Source: Pisolithus tinctorius (Eukaryota > Basidiomycota > Agaricomycetes > Boletales > Pisolithaceae). Taken from it: a DNA stretch of 64,000 nucleotides. A program made the position numbers and the translations under genes. The DNA lies in the NCBI GenBank assembly GCA_024663395.1, contig JANFAH010000008.1:2294001-2358000 (forward strand). Direction: 5' to 3'. Position 1 is the stretch's first letter; every line of letters starts with the position of its first letter. Below, in pieces: positions 12,583 through 24,902 of the stretch. The notes below the pieces were generated by a model, which worked only from the letters and a program-made list of their open reading frames with translations, was not told the origin of the DNA and did not search any database.

Positions 12583-14160
12583 GTGAGGTGGTGGATACAG
12601 GTGTGGACATAAGCCACTAATATAATCTACCGTGCTGTACTGGATGATTGAAGACCCTGTTCGGTTTACAGAGTGCGCAGCCTAAACAGAGTTAGTACTT
12701 CTTCCATTGAGAAGACTAGTCTGAATCCCCTGCGACCCGTAACTACGGAGATATTAGCGATATCATATGATTTGCAGTGGGACTTCCTGCCTTAAAGACT
12801 GCTTTCCGTACTGATAAAAAAAAGGGTGCTAGTGTGGTTACTTGAAAAATGAGTAGCAAAACTCACCGAGTCCGCCTCACGTTATTTTGTGCATCAAACT
12901 GGCATACGCGTGGGGAAGATAGAAATTCCACCGGCATAACATAATAGAGTTGCTGTATCAAGTGCATGATGCAATGTCAGAGACCTCCTGACTCGAACCT
13001 TGTATCCAGTTCTTGATGTTGGTGCGAAGGGATGCTGAGTGTCTGAAGCTGTAGGAAACAATGTAGCCTCAAAGGTAAGGAAGAGCTGGATGGAAACCAC
13101 GGCTTTGGGGCAAGTGTGCGTACAACAATACTTTGGAGGATTGGATGAGACACAGTCCACCAGAAGCAGCTTTACAGTACACTTGCTCATAATGCATAAC
13201 TGTTTCTTTCTGTCATTGAATTTTTTTACAGTACCAGATATCAGTTTCTGCTGGTCCGACGTTCTGCATTATGAACAAGTGCACGGTATATGGAAAGCAA
13301 GCTGCCCATCATGACTAGAATCACAGATATTATGCCTGATCGCTTGCGGTACGATACTTGAGTTGGATATTCCAAGAGCAACAGGGAGGCAAAGGCATAC
13401 TCTCGGAGTCTACTAGTACTTAAGAAGAGCCAGCCAATGTATAGATTACATAAGCCGTGTGCGGCCAAGCCGATCAATCGCTAATCACAAGACAAAACCT
13501 CAAGTACTAGTGGTTGCGGTCATTATTGTTCCGGATTTCCAACTACTGCCTCGAGATGGCGAAGCACGCAGGAGGTGAACTATTCACCGTGATAACAAGG
13601 CGCGTCAGCCTTTCATGCTAACCTCATTGAGACCGTTTTGCCACAGTTACACTGATGGAATTCACCCGGCGTTAAATCTTCCATATAGGTATTTCTTACC
13701 TTGCTTTGAATAATTTTTTTTCAGCTTCGAACTCTCACAGGCCTTCGTGTTTCGTAATTAGGGTACCTCAACAATATATCAAGAACCGGGCGTAAGGTTC
13801 GAGTCAGGAGGTCCCTCATCACTGTGTTTATAATCCCGATGACCGTGCTGTGTTGGCGGAATTTCTATCTCCCTCGCATAGATACCGGACCAACCAATCT
13901 TTGTTCAATTTTACAAGCACAGCAGTAGCAGCTTCCTTGCCACCCACCCCATCCCATCACGACGTGGAACAAAAAGGTTCCCATGGAAAGTACTCTTTTG
14001 CCAGTAGGGAAAAGATCAATACGTAATCCTGTGGTTTCAAGGATACTATGTACTTACTCCCCCGTTACCACTAATCTCTCAGATCTCAAGGAGGTCAGAC
14101 AGTTCTAGTCTTCTTGATGGAGGGAAAACTAACTTTTTTTGGACTGCTGTCATTGGTTGC

Positions 14161-14640
14161 GTGGACCAGTTACATAGGGCAATTATCGAGTACATGAGGC
14201 AGCCTATTAGTGGTACGTGTATGCACTCAGATGCACCGTCTCGCATGTCCTCAGCAACGATGAGAATTGTCACACCCGACCCGGCAAGTTTAGACGCGCC
14301 AACGAATTTCAAGCAAACTCGCTACACCAACGACAAAGGATATGCATTTTACAGTGTGATTCTCAATCCCTCCAAAATCAAAGCCATACGATTATTGTCT
14401 TCTCTCTCTCTTCACTCACAACGCATACTAGTTTATAGGTTACAGGCGGCTCCCATACCCATTGCATTCTCTGCTATGTAATGTATAATAGGTTTTTTTT
14501 GTTTTGTTTCGTACATACCACTGAACCCCTGAAGTCAACGAACATGATCATCATGAAGAGCGTTGGTGTGAGACAGTCCGGGAGCACCAACATCAGTGCT
14601 AACTGCTGCTTTGTGTCCGGCACGGAGGATCGGTCGAGTG
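14161..14640 (+). pseudogene. Membrane protein copy D, internal deletion
   Basis: The first codons (CMHSDAPSRMSSAT) match copy A and are followed directly by sequence that in copy A lies about 950 bp further on (DPASLDAPTNFKQ, matching 10,940-11,060). So almost the whole helix-coding region is gone. The stretch after 14,490 resembles 11,070-11,150 downstream of copy A. It is a remnant only. Confidence 0.7.
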
Positions 14641-14900
14641 CTGGATGAAAGATTAGCCCAAAGGAGCTCGTTGAAAAACAAAGACATAACTGCCACGAAT
14701 ACGCCTGTCAGCCTTCAAGCTTCAGGGCAAGAATGACCTTGATAATCGAGGTACAGAGCAGAGTTGCCCTCCCGTGTGTGGTACAGGCAACTTCATACAT
14801 ACACCTACAGCAATGTCACGTACATACATGGCTCATCGACATAGGAGCATCGCCAACCAATTTTGAGAAGGATCACTACGCTGTTAACGGGACCAGTGAG

Positions 14901-16097
14901 TTACACCAAGATATACTCGCTCTCTTTCTCCGGAGTGGTAAGTTGCTTGGGGTCCATCCCAATGTCCAGGCCTGTAGTATCACGCGTAACAGAGCCCTCC
15001 TCGTTAATACAATTGAGCTCCCACTCTTCGCGCACCACACGACCCCTTCCAAAGTTTGGTTTGGGCGAGTTGAGCATGTGATCAGATAACGGTTCATTGT
15101 GAGTCCGAACCCGTTCCGATCCTGAGAACCACAGGGTTGCGCACAATACCCCCATGACAGTCACATAGTTGTTGATCAAGAGCACCGTTGCACCAGCAGT
15201 GGGGGACCGATCAGTCGCTACGAGGATGATTTGTGCAATGTTGAACATAAGAGGGAAGACAAAATTGGCAACAGAGATGTAGAAGATTTGGCGGATGCGC
15301 TCCGCAATGCCGCGCGCTCCATACACGGGTTATTCATTCGCCATAGAAAAGTAAGGCAGTGTGCTCACCTCTTTTTATTGGTGATGTGCGGATGTAGAGG
15401 TTGTAAAGGAAAAGGCTGACGGAGTACCTTCCAAAGGAAAGATGTCGATGGATCATGTAGAGGGATGCCAACTTACAGGTTATCGGCGATTTGCATCGTC
15501 CACTCAGCAGTTAAGTAAGGGCTACGAAACCAGAAGGAAGACTGATCCTGGATAAGAGCCTCGGTCGTCAACCCAGTCCCAACGTAGGAATGAACACCGA
15601 GTGTCTGTGTAAAGCATTACCCAGGAATGAGACTAAGAATCGATGGAAAAACCCACGATAACAATCACCCGAGCACATTTGATGCAGAAGGGGAATGCAA
15701 ATATCTTCAATAGAGTGGTCGGAGGTGTGCTGGAGAGGGGATAGAGTGCAAAGAGCCGAGTTAACAATATCGAATCGTACAGCAGTGGTGGGAAGATGAT
15801 GAAGACAATCACAGCAAGAAAAACACTTGTCGACAGCGGATTGAACGGGTCGACTATGACCTTCCCATTGGATATGCCAGACAATATGCCTGTGACTAAG
15901 GCAATGCAGATGGCAAGCACATTCAGCCGGAATGCCAGGCGGCGCCGAGATTCCTTGGTGGATAGTGCGAAAAGGATTACGAAGAGGGTAAACAGACAGG
16001 CAGAGAAAGCGGTGGTTACGATGATATAGTCGAAACTGGGATGTATGGAGCTCACGAAGGCATCGATGGTAGCCTCCGAGTCTGCCGCTGAGGACAT
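14901..16097 (-). CDS. Multi-pass membrane protein copy C, best preserved
   Basis: I take ATG 16095-16097 (MSSAADSE) as the start because copies A, B and D align there; an upstream in-frame ATG at 16176-16178 is possible. Exon 1 gives about five hydrophobic helices including LYDSILLTRLFALYP and KIFAFPFCIKCARV. The next exon has TTEALIQDQSSFWFRSPY and AEWTMQIADNL before a GTAAGT donor at about 15,482. Then come SVSLFLYNLYIRTSP (about 15,365-15,430) and an exon with IFYISVANFVFPLMF and VLLINNYVTVMGVLCATLW, ending in an acidic/basic tail whose stop is at 14901. The family seems specific to basidiomycetes and the topology is receptor-like, but a GPCR role would be inference. The intron after helix 5 is uncertain. 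Confidence 0.65.
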
Positions 16098-16460
16098 GAG
16101 AGGCGTGGCCAAATCGGAATGCATGCATGCATCACTAGATATACTTATACTGGATGATGACCCATTTGGTTTGCACACGACGCAGAGTCAAATCGGAGTT
16201 ATTCCTCCTTTCGTCGAGAAGACCAGTCCGAATCCCTTGAGAGATCTGTGATAGTGCCACTCAGTGAAACCATGCGATTTGCAGTTGGATTTCTATTTCT
16301 CTCCTAGAGGCGTACCGGTACCCTTTGTGCCCCACTCCGTTGGCCAGTGGTTGCTTGTAAAATAAGAGTGGTAAAATCACCGGGTAAGGTGGGCAGCATA
16401 CACGTGCTGTCATCTCGGGGACCTCCTAATTCGAACCTTGGGTTGCGCCGAGTTCTTGAT

Positions 16461-17774
16461 AATAATGGAACGTTACGTTGAGGTGCTGGCTGTGCTTGGA
16501 CTGTGTACGAAACGATCTAGCCTCAAAAGGCAAGGTCCAGAGTTGAATAGAAGTATAGTTTTCCCGACGGGACAAAATAGAAAAGAACTTTTGCAAATGG
16601 ACTTTAGCAGTGTAGGCTGTAGCACTATGCCTTATGAAACTCGAGGGCTCAAGAGAAGATCGTCGAGTGGGATGGAGACAACCGTGTACGGATAGGGACT
16701 ACGTAGTAACAGTAAGTACATGATACAGGTGAGAATGAGGTGGGGGGCGAAGGATCGCCAACCCGGAGCGATGCTGCAGCAGGGTGGCAACGCGAGTCGT
16801 TGGCGCCGGACGGGTCGACTTGCCACGCGTGGGGAGGGAGTCATGGACATGTTGCGTTCGACGGGGTAAAGGGGAACCGGAGTGTGTGGGACTTGCCTTC
16901 TAAGAGAGGGGGTAGGATCAGCCGCGGATCTGCTGGCTGGCGTGAGTGCGAGGTGGTAAACACCAACACCAGAACCCCCAGACCCGTCGAGACTCTATCA
17001 AGAGAGATGCTGTGGACGTGCCGGCAGAGAATTGCACTGCAAGTACTATTAAAGCTCTCCCTAAATAGAATGAACTACACGACTGCCAGAAAACCATAAG
17101 ATGGCCTCCAAGAGAACCTCGAACAATGGCATTAATCCCTCGTATATTTTATATATATATAAAAGGACCCGTGCTGGGGTGGATAAATCTATGTAAGTAA
17201 GTCTACGATAGATTGTACGCCATGTAGGACCGTCCTGCCTAACCCTGGAGGCCCACGTCCTCCGAAAATGTACCAGTACAGGTCTGGCAGCCTGTATTGG
17301 TCCACTCCGCTCCCGCCAGCACCTCGTCTGTACAATCGTGCTTCAGGGGCGAGATTTCCTAAAATGGTGGAAAGTTCCTTATCGGTTCACCTTTTCCGAA
17401 ACCCACAATTTTTCAACCGTAATGCAAAAATTACCTTGCTTGCAAGGTTTCTACCGGGGTCATAAATGCGTGGGAGCCAACTCACCACGGAAATTTTTTC
17501 CAATTTCGGACAGCCGTGTGAAGATTGAGGGTCAAACGCACAACTGCATCACCGCCTCGGGTCCAATACCGACAAAATTTCATAAGCGTCCGACGCAGTG
17601 TCCGTCCAACGTACAACTGCGAGAGCTCAACAGCAAAGTTTATTGTATAGTATTTGATAGGAAACGTTATTGTGGTGTTATATCTTAGTCGTCCGAGGTA
17701 CAAATGCAAAAGCTGGATAGAAAAGTCCACAGAACTAGACCCAGGCAAAGTCCATAGAGGGGTTCGTGGTAAAT
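16461..17774. other. Intergenic region before the first Helitron
   Basis: There is no convincing gene. Around 17,140-17,165 is an AT-rich run (TATATTTTATATATATATAA). Because the Helitron at 17.8-23.7 kb reads right to left, its 3' terminus (a hairpin followed by CTRR) should lie in the last few hundred bases here. I could not fix it. Confidence 0.4.
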
Positions 17775-20357
17775 CTAGTGCATGGTGTCATAAACAGCGT
17801 GCGTCACTGAGATCTCCTGCCACCACCGCCTTGTGCGTAAATCTAGTCCATCTAGCCGATCATCTTCAGCCAAGAGTTCGGGAGAATGAGTGGCCTGGAA
17901 TACTTTGTCATCGAAATCACGTAACAATTGGATAGTATCCCGACCGGAGCTTCTAGACAGTGCGACGTAAAGATTGAACAAATTGAGACCACCGGTGGGG
18001 GGTGTAGCGATATCAACAAGTACGCATGCGATGGTCTGCCCTTGCGCACGATAATCTGTAAATGCATATGCAGCGGTCATCAGATACTGACAATGTTTGA
18101 CAACACGCGTGACCGCATGGCCCTCAGGTCCATTACATTTGATTTGAATGTTTTTTTCTAGTGGCTCGATGGGTATCACTGCATGATCCAGTCCAGGCAG
18201 TTTCGATGTGCGAGTATGGTCCAGTTTGACCAGAATGTATAAAGGGGGACGTGTCAGTTCTACGACAGGTCCATTGCTGTGAAGGATCGGTTCATCAGGA
18301 TGGAAGATAATATGGACTATGGTACCGCATGCGCCGTTGGTGATGTCAAGGTCTGTCTGTACATTTTGTGTGACCATTACCTTCATACCGACTGAGATAT
18401 CCACCTTGTCAGGTAGATCACTTTTCCATCACCGGCTCTGATCGCCATTGCCGCTTCGTTGGGTGGCAAGAGCATATCGTTCAAGCAGCGTCAGAGGTTG
18501 GCCTTTGATGGTATCTGTGGCCGTAGTCCTGAATATGTAGCTGTCTTTTTCGCGGGCGTGATTGAGTACCGCAATCTCATTCCAAAGTTGTCGAACGGCA
18601 TGACAGGGTGTAACGAGAGATGCATCGCACCATGGAGTTGTTGAGAAATCAGTTGGCATACAGGCGGGATTGGTGAGTACGAGAGATCGCAACATTTCCA
18701 TGTGATGTGCCTGAACTCGCCTGTAGTGCAGGTGTTGTAGAAAGTCATGCCAGACAGGATCTGTCACCCGCATCTGCTCTCGAAGGATGACAACTGTTTC
18801 AAATTCTTCATATATCGCATGCCCGAGCTCGGGAAGAGTATGATTGTGTTGGTTTGTGGTAGGGTAATACAGCGCTTCTGTGGGACCGACTGCAACAGGT
18901 GGGAATTGATGGAAATCGCCACACATTATTACGCTGATGCCACCGAATGAATGATCACTGGCGCGCTGGCCGGTCACCATTTTGCCTATACCAATGTTGC
19001 GTGATAACTGTGCCAGGAACGTTTTGCCTAGCATCGACATCTCGTCCACAATGAGATACTGGTATGTCTTCCAGAAATCTTGTAACTTCGCCTTCGTCTG
19101 AGGACTCAAAAGGTTGGATCTAGAACGTGACATCATGCCGATGGTGTGTGTCATTTTTCCATCAATGAGAGAGGCAGCAACACTGGTATATGCTGTCTTT
19201 AGCAGGATGTGACGCACCCCTCGATGCGCGAAGTACTGGGTGATAGATTGAATAACTTTCGACTTCCCTGTACCGCCTTCCCCATGAATGAGCATGCGTA
19301 GAGGTGGAGGATCACGTCCACACAACCACTGGTCAACATGCCAAGTGACTATGTCATACGCACGACATTGGTCTGCTTTGAGCATTGATGGGTCCAATGC
19401 AGCTATCGCAGTCTCCGCTATTTCTGTGCTGTCCGTGGGTGTCTGGATTTCTGGTAGGTCGTGTTGGTGCAACGGGATGACACTGGGAGGGATATCAGAT
19501 GGGGTTGGCAAAGAAGAGGCGGGATCTATGATTGTGTTCTGTAACTGAACATCCCACGCCATGAGATCGTTCCATGTCAACAAATTCCGCAGGTCTTCTT
19601 CACCTGTGTGAGATACCCTGGACATTGACGCTTCTGCTGCATCGATGTCGCGAAAGCTCCCAGCATCCATCCATGTCGGCTTGACATCATCAGGAAAGAC
19701 TTTTGTGATCATCGCGGCTTGTACAGCCAGACGTCCATGTAGTTCTTCCTGCAACGGGGTTTGCCCTGTGATAATAGCAGCTGATCCTTGTTCGGTCAGC
19801 AACTGCTCACCCTCGGTGTGTGTGAAAGCCCCATCCTCCTCTAAAGGTTCCTCATTGTATAAATTTTCGCTGAGATCCTGGGGAGAGTGTTGGGCATACA
19901 GTGCCTGTTGCTCCTGCGCCGATTTCTCACAGCGGTGAAAATATTGCACTCCAGAGATTATGTGGTGTATTTGGGTGGGCGCTGATGCCAGGAACGTGTT
20001 CAGAGCAACTTGCCATGTCTCACGAGATTTCTTGAGGTCGGTGCGGAGGTCCCGCCATGGTTTTAGTAGCATAAGCATCGACGCACAGTAAAACGCGTGA
20101 CAATCAGGATCATCCTGTGTAGGGAAGTAGTGTCCAATGAAGTTCGGGAGAGTGTGATGTCCGTCTGGTCGAACAACGCGTTCCTTCTGTCCGAATCTCG
20201 GATGCATCGCTTGGTATTGTATACGAGCGTGACGTGGACGGCCGCGTTGTCGCACATGTCCAGGCACCACAGCTTCGGGACCTGACACAGTATCTGCGCT
20301 CTTGTGCGATCCCCTTTTGCACTCGTAGGTGTCCGTAAAGAACTGCAGCACATTCAT
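17775..20357 (-). pseudogene. Helitron 1 PIF1-like helicase segment
   Basis: A superfamily 1B DNA helicase of the PIF1/RRM3 type, the C-terminal half of Helitron transposases. The Walker A motif is GEGGTGKSK and Walker B is YLIVDEMSMLGK. SVIMCGDFHQFPP and VILREQMRVTD follow, and the last motifs are YAFTDYRAQGQTIACVLVDI and LYVALSRSSGRD. A single in-frame TGA at 18429-18431 separates the body from the last 210 residues; the frame is otherwise uninterrupted. In a CGA context such a TGA is what CpG deamination would give. Confidence 0.88.
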
Positions 20358-20606
20358 GTGATTGAGGTTGTCACTGCGGTAGATATAGTCTGTAACCTGA
20401 CATTTTGGATACAGAAATCCCTGGGCATTGGCATCGAGGGTAACGACATCTCCAGGATCGTCCTGTTGGACATCTCAGTGAGGTGCTGCCCCATTCTCGA
20501 TGACAATGGAAGATCCTACCTCGACGGTATGTTGCCCTTGCTCAGGGATTGTGGCACCTGCCTCGGCATTTGCTTGCCTCTCACTGATATGTCAATGCCC
20601 CTGGAG

Positions 20607-22568
20607 TTAACACTCTTGTCTGTCTATGAATACGCAACAGACCCACCTTGCGTTCTCATTTGACGCCCGTGTAGACAAGGTAGGATGTGTTGCCGATAAT
20701 TTCCTGACGAAGCTAGACCAGTATATAGGCATATAGTGGTGTGACCGGTAGGTGTTGCCCCAACCCATCAAGTACGACATCACCATCGGCGTGGCAAGTT
20801 CTTGTTCACGGTTGATCGTATGTACCAAGCGGAAGAGGAGCAACCGTTGTTGATTGCAGAGGTCTTCCAAATATGGTGTACGCGCGTTGTGGTAGGCGAG
20901 ACCTTTTGTTAGCACGGCAGAAAGGTTGTAATGCTTGCCTTGTTTCTTTGTTTGAGACGTGGTGATGTAAAATGATAGATTCGTCGTTGCTCTCAAATTC
21001 GTAAGCAACTTCACATCGTTGTTACATCGAGCATTGATCGCTAACGCAGGAACCCATCCGTTGAGGAAGGGGTGCAAGCGTTTCATTCCCCAATCGCCAC
21101 TCTCCAAGATAAAGTCATCGTCTGCTACAGCGAATGGTGCCCATTGCTTGCATACCAAACCACCCGTCTTGCTGGGAATCAGACACTGACAGACTTGACA
21201 GGTGTGTAGCTGTTTTGCTCTGGCTACCTGTAATTCCAACCGTGCAACCTCTTCATCATAGTGCACCCCTTGTGGTTTGGGTGGACGACAGTATGCAACA
21301 TCCACATCGTTCGGTATTCTCTTCATTGATTCTGTGGATTCCAAACCCGGAAGGTACGCCCGGAGATTTGCTCTGATGAATGATTGCACACGCTCGCGAA
21401 AACTCTCTTCACGTAGGAGCTGTTCGATGTCGTCCGTGGGGGGGGAATCTTTCAACCATAGTAACATGTGAAGATGGAGGGATCCACAGCCTTGGGACTC
21501 GACCACCCCAAAGTAAGCCTTCACAAAACCGAAGATACCCTTTTGACAATGCACGCTGTATGGTGTCGCAGTGACACTGAACAGTGTTTGTATGATAGTC
21601 TTGATTGTAAAGTGAAAAAATTTGGCAGCCACGTATGGGTCCCCTGCAATGTTTTCAGCGCATTTCTCTTTCGATGGTCTGATAGTGGCGAGGAAGTTAT
21701 CCATATCGATGTGTTCCCCCGCAAAGATCTGCATGACAGGATCATGAAGATTGCATGGGTTGATTGTTAACCATAAACTAGGTGGGTTGAACATGATGGA
21801 CGTCGCCCATATCTGACTTCGCAGTTGGTACTGACTGTGATCGGATCCCTGTACCCAGCCGGCAGTGGCATAAAGATGCTGCCGCAGTAGTTGGATTGCA
21901 GGATCGCTTATACACTGGTGCTGTTCCTCCTCCCTTACTGCTTGCTGCATGCTAGCCAATGAAATAGTGGATAAAAGATGTGCGTCCCTGTCAAAACCTT
22001 TATGCTGCATCTGTAATCTGGCAGATCCAAGCACCTGTTGACATTGAGCGATGGCAAAAGTCACGAATGCAAATGTCACATGTCTTTGGAAGTGGCGATC
22101 ATGGTACTCCAGGGCCCATCTGACATGTTCCGCAAAATCTATTGGGACTGGTTGTGTGTGCTCTATGCCCCCCTCGCCATAGGGAAACAGACAGGGATAT
22201 GCCTTTTCGAAGAAATTTTGCTCGCTATCTGCAGGTTGCAGGATATGCGGACTCTGCCGTGGCCATCCAAAATCAGAGACAGGTTTGCCTCCATGTTTAA
22301 CTGCATACCCTCCTTCTTGACCCTCATCCCATAGGTTGACAAGTCCCCATGTCATCAACTCTTTGGCACTCAACATGGAGAGATCTGTATCAATTGTCCC
22401 TGAGACTTGCAAAGGAACCACACTCGGTGTGGCACCATCATGCATGGACTGTCCTGTAATGTCATTGGTTTCCACTATGCAATTCTTGCTGAGTGCCATT
22501 ACAGGGATGTTGATGTGAACCCGTACCTTCATCGTCATCCATCGGCACGTAGCCCTCGCCCTCCTCAT
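20607..22568 (-). pseudogene. Helitron 1 Rep (HUH) segment with altered tyrosine motif
   Basis: The HUH nickase segment of a Helitron. Visible signatures are the Helitron-like N region (AYPCLFPYGEGGIEHTQP), WLTINPCNLHDP, and the two-histidine metal motif in GCGSLHLHMLLWL. The tyrosine motif reads NLSFYITTSQTKKQGK. The first tyrosine is coded at 20967-20969, but the residue four further on, normally the second catalytic tyrosine, is serine (TCT at 20955-20957). The segment ends at a TAA (20607-20609), yet the same frame goes on into the helicase. Confidence 0.85.
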
Positions 22569-23700
22569 CCACTATATGGACATCTTCTGACTGTCGTAAG
22601 ACACTACTTATCTCCAACGGCACATCGTCTGTTGGCAATGCATCCAGCCGCTGCGAGGAAATTTGGATATCGCCGTAGTACTTTGTATTGTTCTTTTTCA
22701 ACCACAGCAGTGCATCTCTGACGGTGTCGCGATGCACGTGAAAGGTACTATGGAGCCATCCTTCTGGCAATTTCCCTGGGCCGATGTAGGTGACTGTGAT
22801 CAATGATGCCAATATCATGGATGGCCGTGGCACGAGGTCACCACTGACCATTGATGCGATACCATCCATATCAAGTTCATACATTGTAACATTGCCGCGC
22901 ATGGCACTTTGCAGGACCAAGAAATCTCAAACGCCACCACTCCGTTTCGGGAACAATTTGAACACGTACACGCGTGGGTACAACAGCACTATCAGAAGTT
23001 GCTCTGGGAATGTCAGCACTTCCAAGACCCAGGGGGTTGGCCCAATCCACAAGTGATTCACGAGCAAGAAGCAGGGAGGCTTGTCACCAGGACATCGTAA
23101 GTCTTCAGAACATTGGCAGCATACGCTCACAGCAGTAGAGCCTAGGTCTCTATGAACTCTGTGTGGCTCCAAGAGCATACCTTCAATGAGAAAATGTTCC
23201 GTGTGCGCTCGGTGGGGTTTAAGCCGGGGTGTGTTGGGTAGGTCTGTGAGCTTGACAACCTTTAGGCCATCAACCACGACGCTCCGTTCCTGTGCACAAA
23301 TGGCGCAGGTGCCTGTAGCCAATGCAAGGTTCGATGTTGCCTGATAGAACTTTGCGTAACACTGTTTGACCTCGTCCTGTGTAGGCAGCTGCAGATACTG
23401 GCCAGCATCATATTCCGGTGTGTCCACCCCTGGTGCTACTGTCTCCTCTTCTAAGCATGCACTTTTGAAAGACGTTGATCCCTTTTCTGCCCTCTGTCGT
23501 TTGCGTGCTCCCTGCCACAGGTCATTCTCCTCTTTGGCTTCGATTCGTTGACAGGCTAGCATGCACAACGATGCTATTGACGCTGCAGGGGCATCCTGGA
23601 GCACCCGTGCAATCAGAAGATGCTTTTTCCGTCGCTCGTTCCTTGCCAATGGGATTACTCCATGCACTCCGGCTATTATGTCCTTCATGGTGAGCGACAT
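22462..23700 (-). pseudogene. Helitron 1 N-terminal protein segment
   Basis: This is the first part of the Rep-helicase polyprotein. It contains CAICAQERSVVVDGLKVVKL, VCCQCSEDLRCPGDKPPCF and LVNHLWIGPTP, the pattern of a helicase-associated zinc-binding segment common ahead of fungal Helitron Rep domains. A TGA at 22927-22929 interrupts it in the same frame, and the text continues with LVLQSAMRGNVTMYELDM and GPGKLPEGWLHSTFHVHRD. Near 22,515 the frame passes to that of the Rep segment. Confidence 0.7.
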
Positions 23701-24032
23701 CAGTTGCGATCATACCTCTGTTTCTGCTTCCATGATGCAGCGAGTACTGGAAGGTGTATGTACTTCCCCCTATTTCGTGAGATGTGTCTGCTGATTCTCA
23801 CACATAATACGATAGAGCTCTGGAGTTTAGACACCTGGGGTACGATCGACTGATGTGTTAGGGGTGCCCCTTCAATGAGAAATCCCATGTGCCCTATCTC
23901 ACCTTTGCCCTTAAACTACTGTGTCACCGCAGCAATCACCATCTTTGTGAAAGTCATTCGTCCGCAGGTAGGTTGCGACGTCCTTACTCGTTCATGCTTG
24001 GCCGTGATTGTTCACATCCTGTACAGTTCAGC

Positions 24033-24659
24033 ATGACCTCCCTCACCAGTGACGATGTCAATGCCACCCCTTATGAAGTTTGGGGATTCCTGTTTGGCCC
24101 CACATTGGGTCCCCGCTGTTTGAATGTTCGGGTGTCTGGTAATGAGGATATTTGGATCCCTGGTACTCAGTACCTCTTCGTGCCTGATGTAGATGTCATG
24201 ACGACTTGTGTGGATGTCGGTGGGAGGGTCTATGTCGTGTTTTTTGATCTAGTGCGACATCAGACGGAATGTCAAAATGCATCCTATGTCTTCATCAGAG
24301 TGCGGCCTGCTCATTTGACGCCATTGAACATTCGGGCAGAGGTCGACCTGCAGGACATATTGCGTGTCCTATTGGAGTATGTGTTTCGTGGCTGCCTGCA
24401 GTGTGTCCCCGCTAATATCCCTTTTCAGACTGGCAAACCGCTTCCCAGCCATTGGAGGTGCGATTGCACCAGCAGTGTAGTCTTTGTCGTAGCGTTCTAT
24501 ACAGTAATCTCATCCATGCCAATTGACCTTGTGTCATGCTCTGCGCTTGCTCTACTTGTACTACGATATAACTCCTTCTTTCCCTTCTATCAGAGCAGCA
24601 CTACTACCTTTGTCTCTTGCTACAAAATTCACTGCGGTGCGTTTGTATGTCCTTAAACC
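24033..24659 (+). CDS. Unrecognised protein, family 1 (paralogue of 26,227-26,577)
   Basis: The ATG is at 24033-24035. The first 120 codons (ATPYEVWGFLFGPTLGPRC, GGRVYVVFFDLVRHQTEC, SYVFIRVRP, DLQDILRVLLEY) align with the minus-strand gene at 26,227-26,577. After about 24,400 the similarity stops, and the rest may be intron or spurious coding, since a GT donor follows LRV and the tail is Cys/Phe-rich. I do not recognise the family. It lies between a Helitron and a Gypsy element, so it may be Helitron cargo. Confidence 0.5.
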
Positions 24660-24902
24660 AATTGTACATAGTATGTCCATGCATGATTGACATGTCCTTC
24701 GTGGCTAACCTGGTCTGTGGCATAATTTCAGTCCATGCGGCCTGCGTTCCTCCACAACCACAACCCGCCATTCCACCACCGCTGCTTTGCATTCTTCCAC
24801 TTCATCTTGGATTCCCCCTCAGACACGCTCCACAAACCTCGAAGAACTTAAATACTGCCTGTGAGCGTCTTAGATCATGTAATGTCAATGACTATGGTTT
24901 GC

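Larger units (their letters stand above)
9170..16460. repeat. Two tail-to-tail pairs of a duplicated membrane-protein gene unit
   Basis: Four related units alternate in orientation: plus 9.17-11.15 kb, minus 11.16-13.06 kb, plus 13.49-14.64 kb and minus 14.64-16.46 kb. Flanks are repeated as well as genes: the upstream stretches at 9,490-9,620 and 13,750-13,880 match closely, and their reverse complements recur near 12,890-13,010 and 16,390-16,440. The simplest history is one tail-to-tail pair duplicated as a block, after which the third unit lost most of its coding region. Identity is well below that of recent repeats, so the duplication is old. Confidence 0.75.
17775..23700 (-). mobile_element. 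Helitron 1, decayed autonomous copy (termini not located)
   Basis: This is a rolling-circle transposon. It carries, in order on the minus strand, an N-terminal cysteine-containing segment, a Helitron-like N/Rep segment and a PIF1-type helicase. The coordinates are those of the coding remains only; the 5'-TC and hairpin/CTRR-3' ends were not found. The reading frame is broken by in-frame stops at 22927-22929, 20607-20609, 20592-20594, 20475-20477 and 18429-18431, and by a frameshift near 22,515. Between the stops the frame is continuous, so decay was mainly by point mutation. Confidence 0.85.

Noticed and set aside
16740..17099. Open frame of 119 codons on the plus strand
   Set aside because: No family features, GC-rich low-information sequence, and no matching promoter or introns.
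18429..18431. Stop codon read-through or selenocysteine in the Helitron helicase
   Set aside because: Several unrelated TGA codons and frameshifts occur in the same element; decay is simpler.
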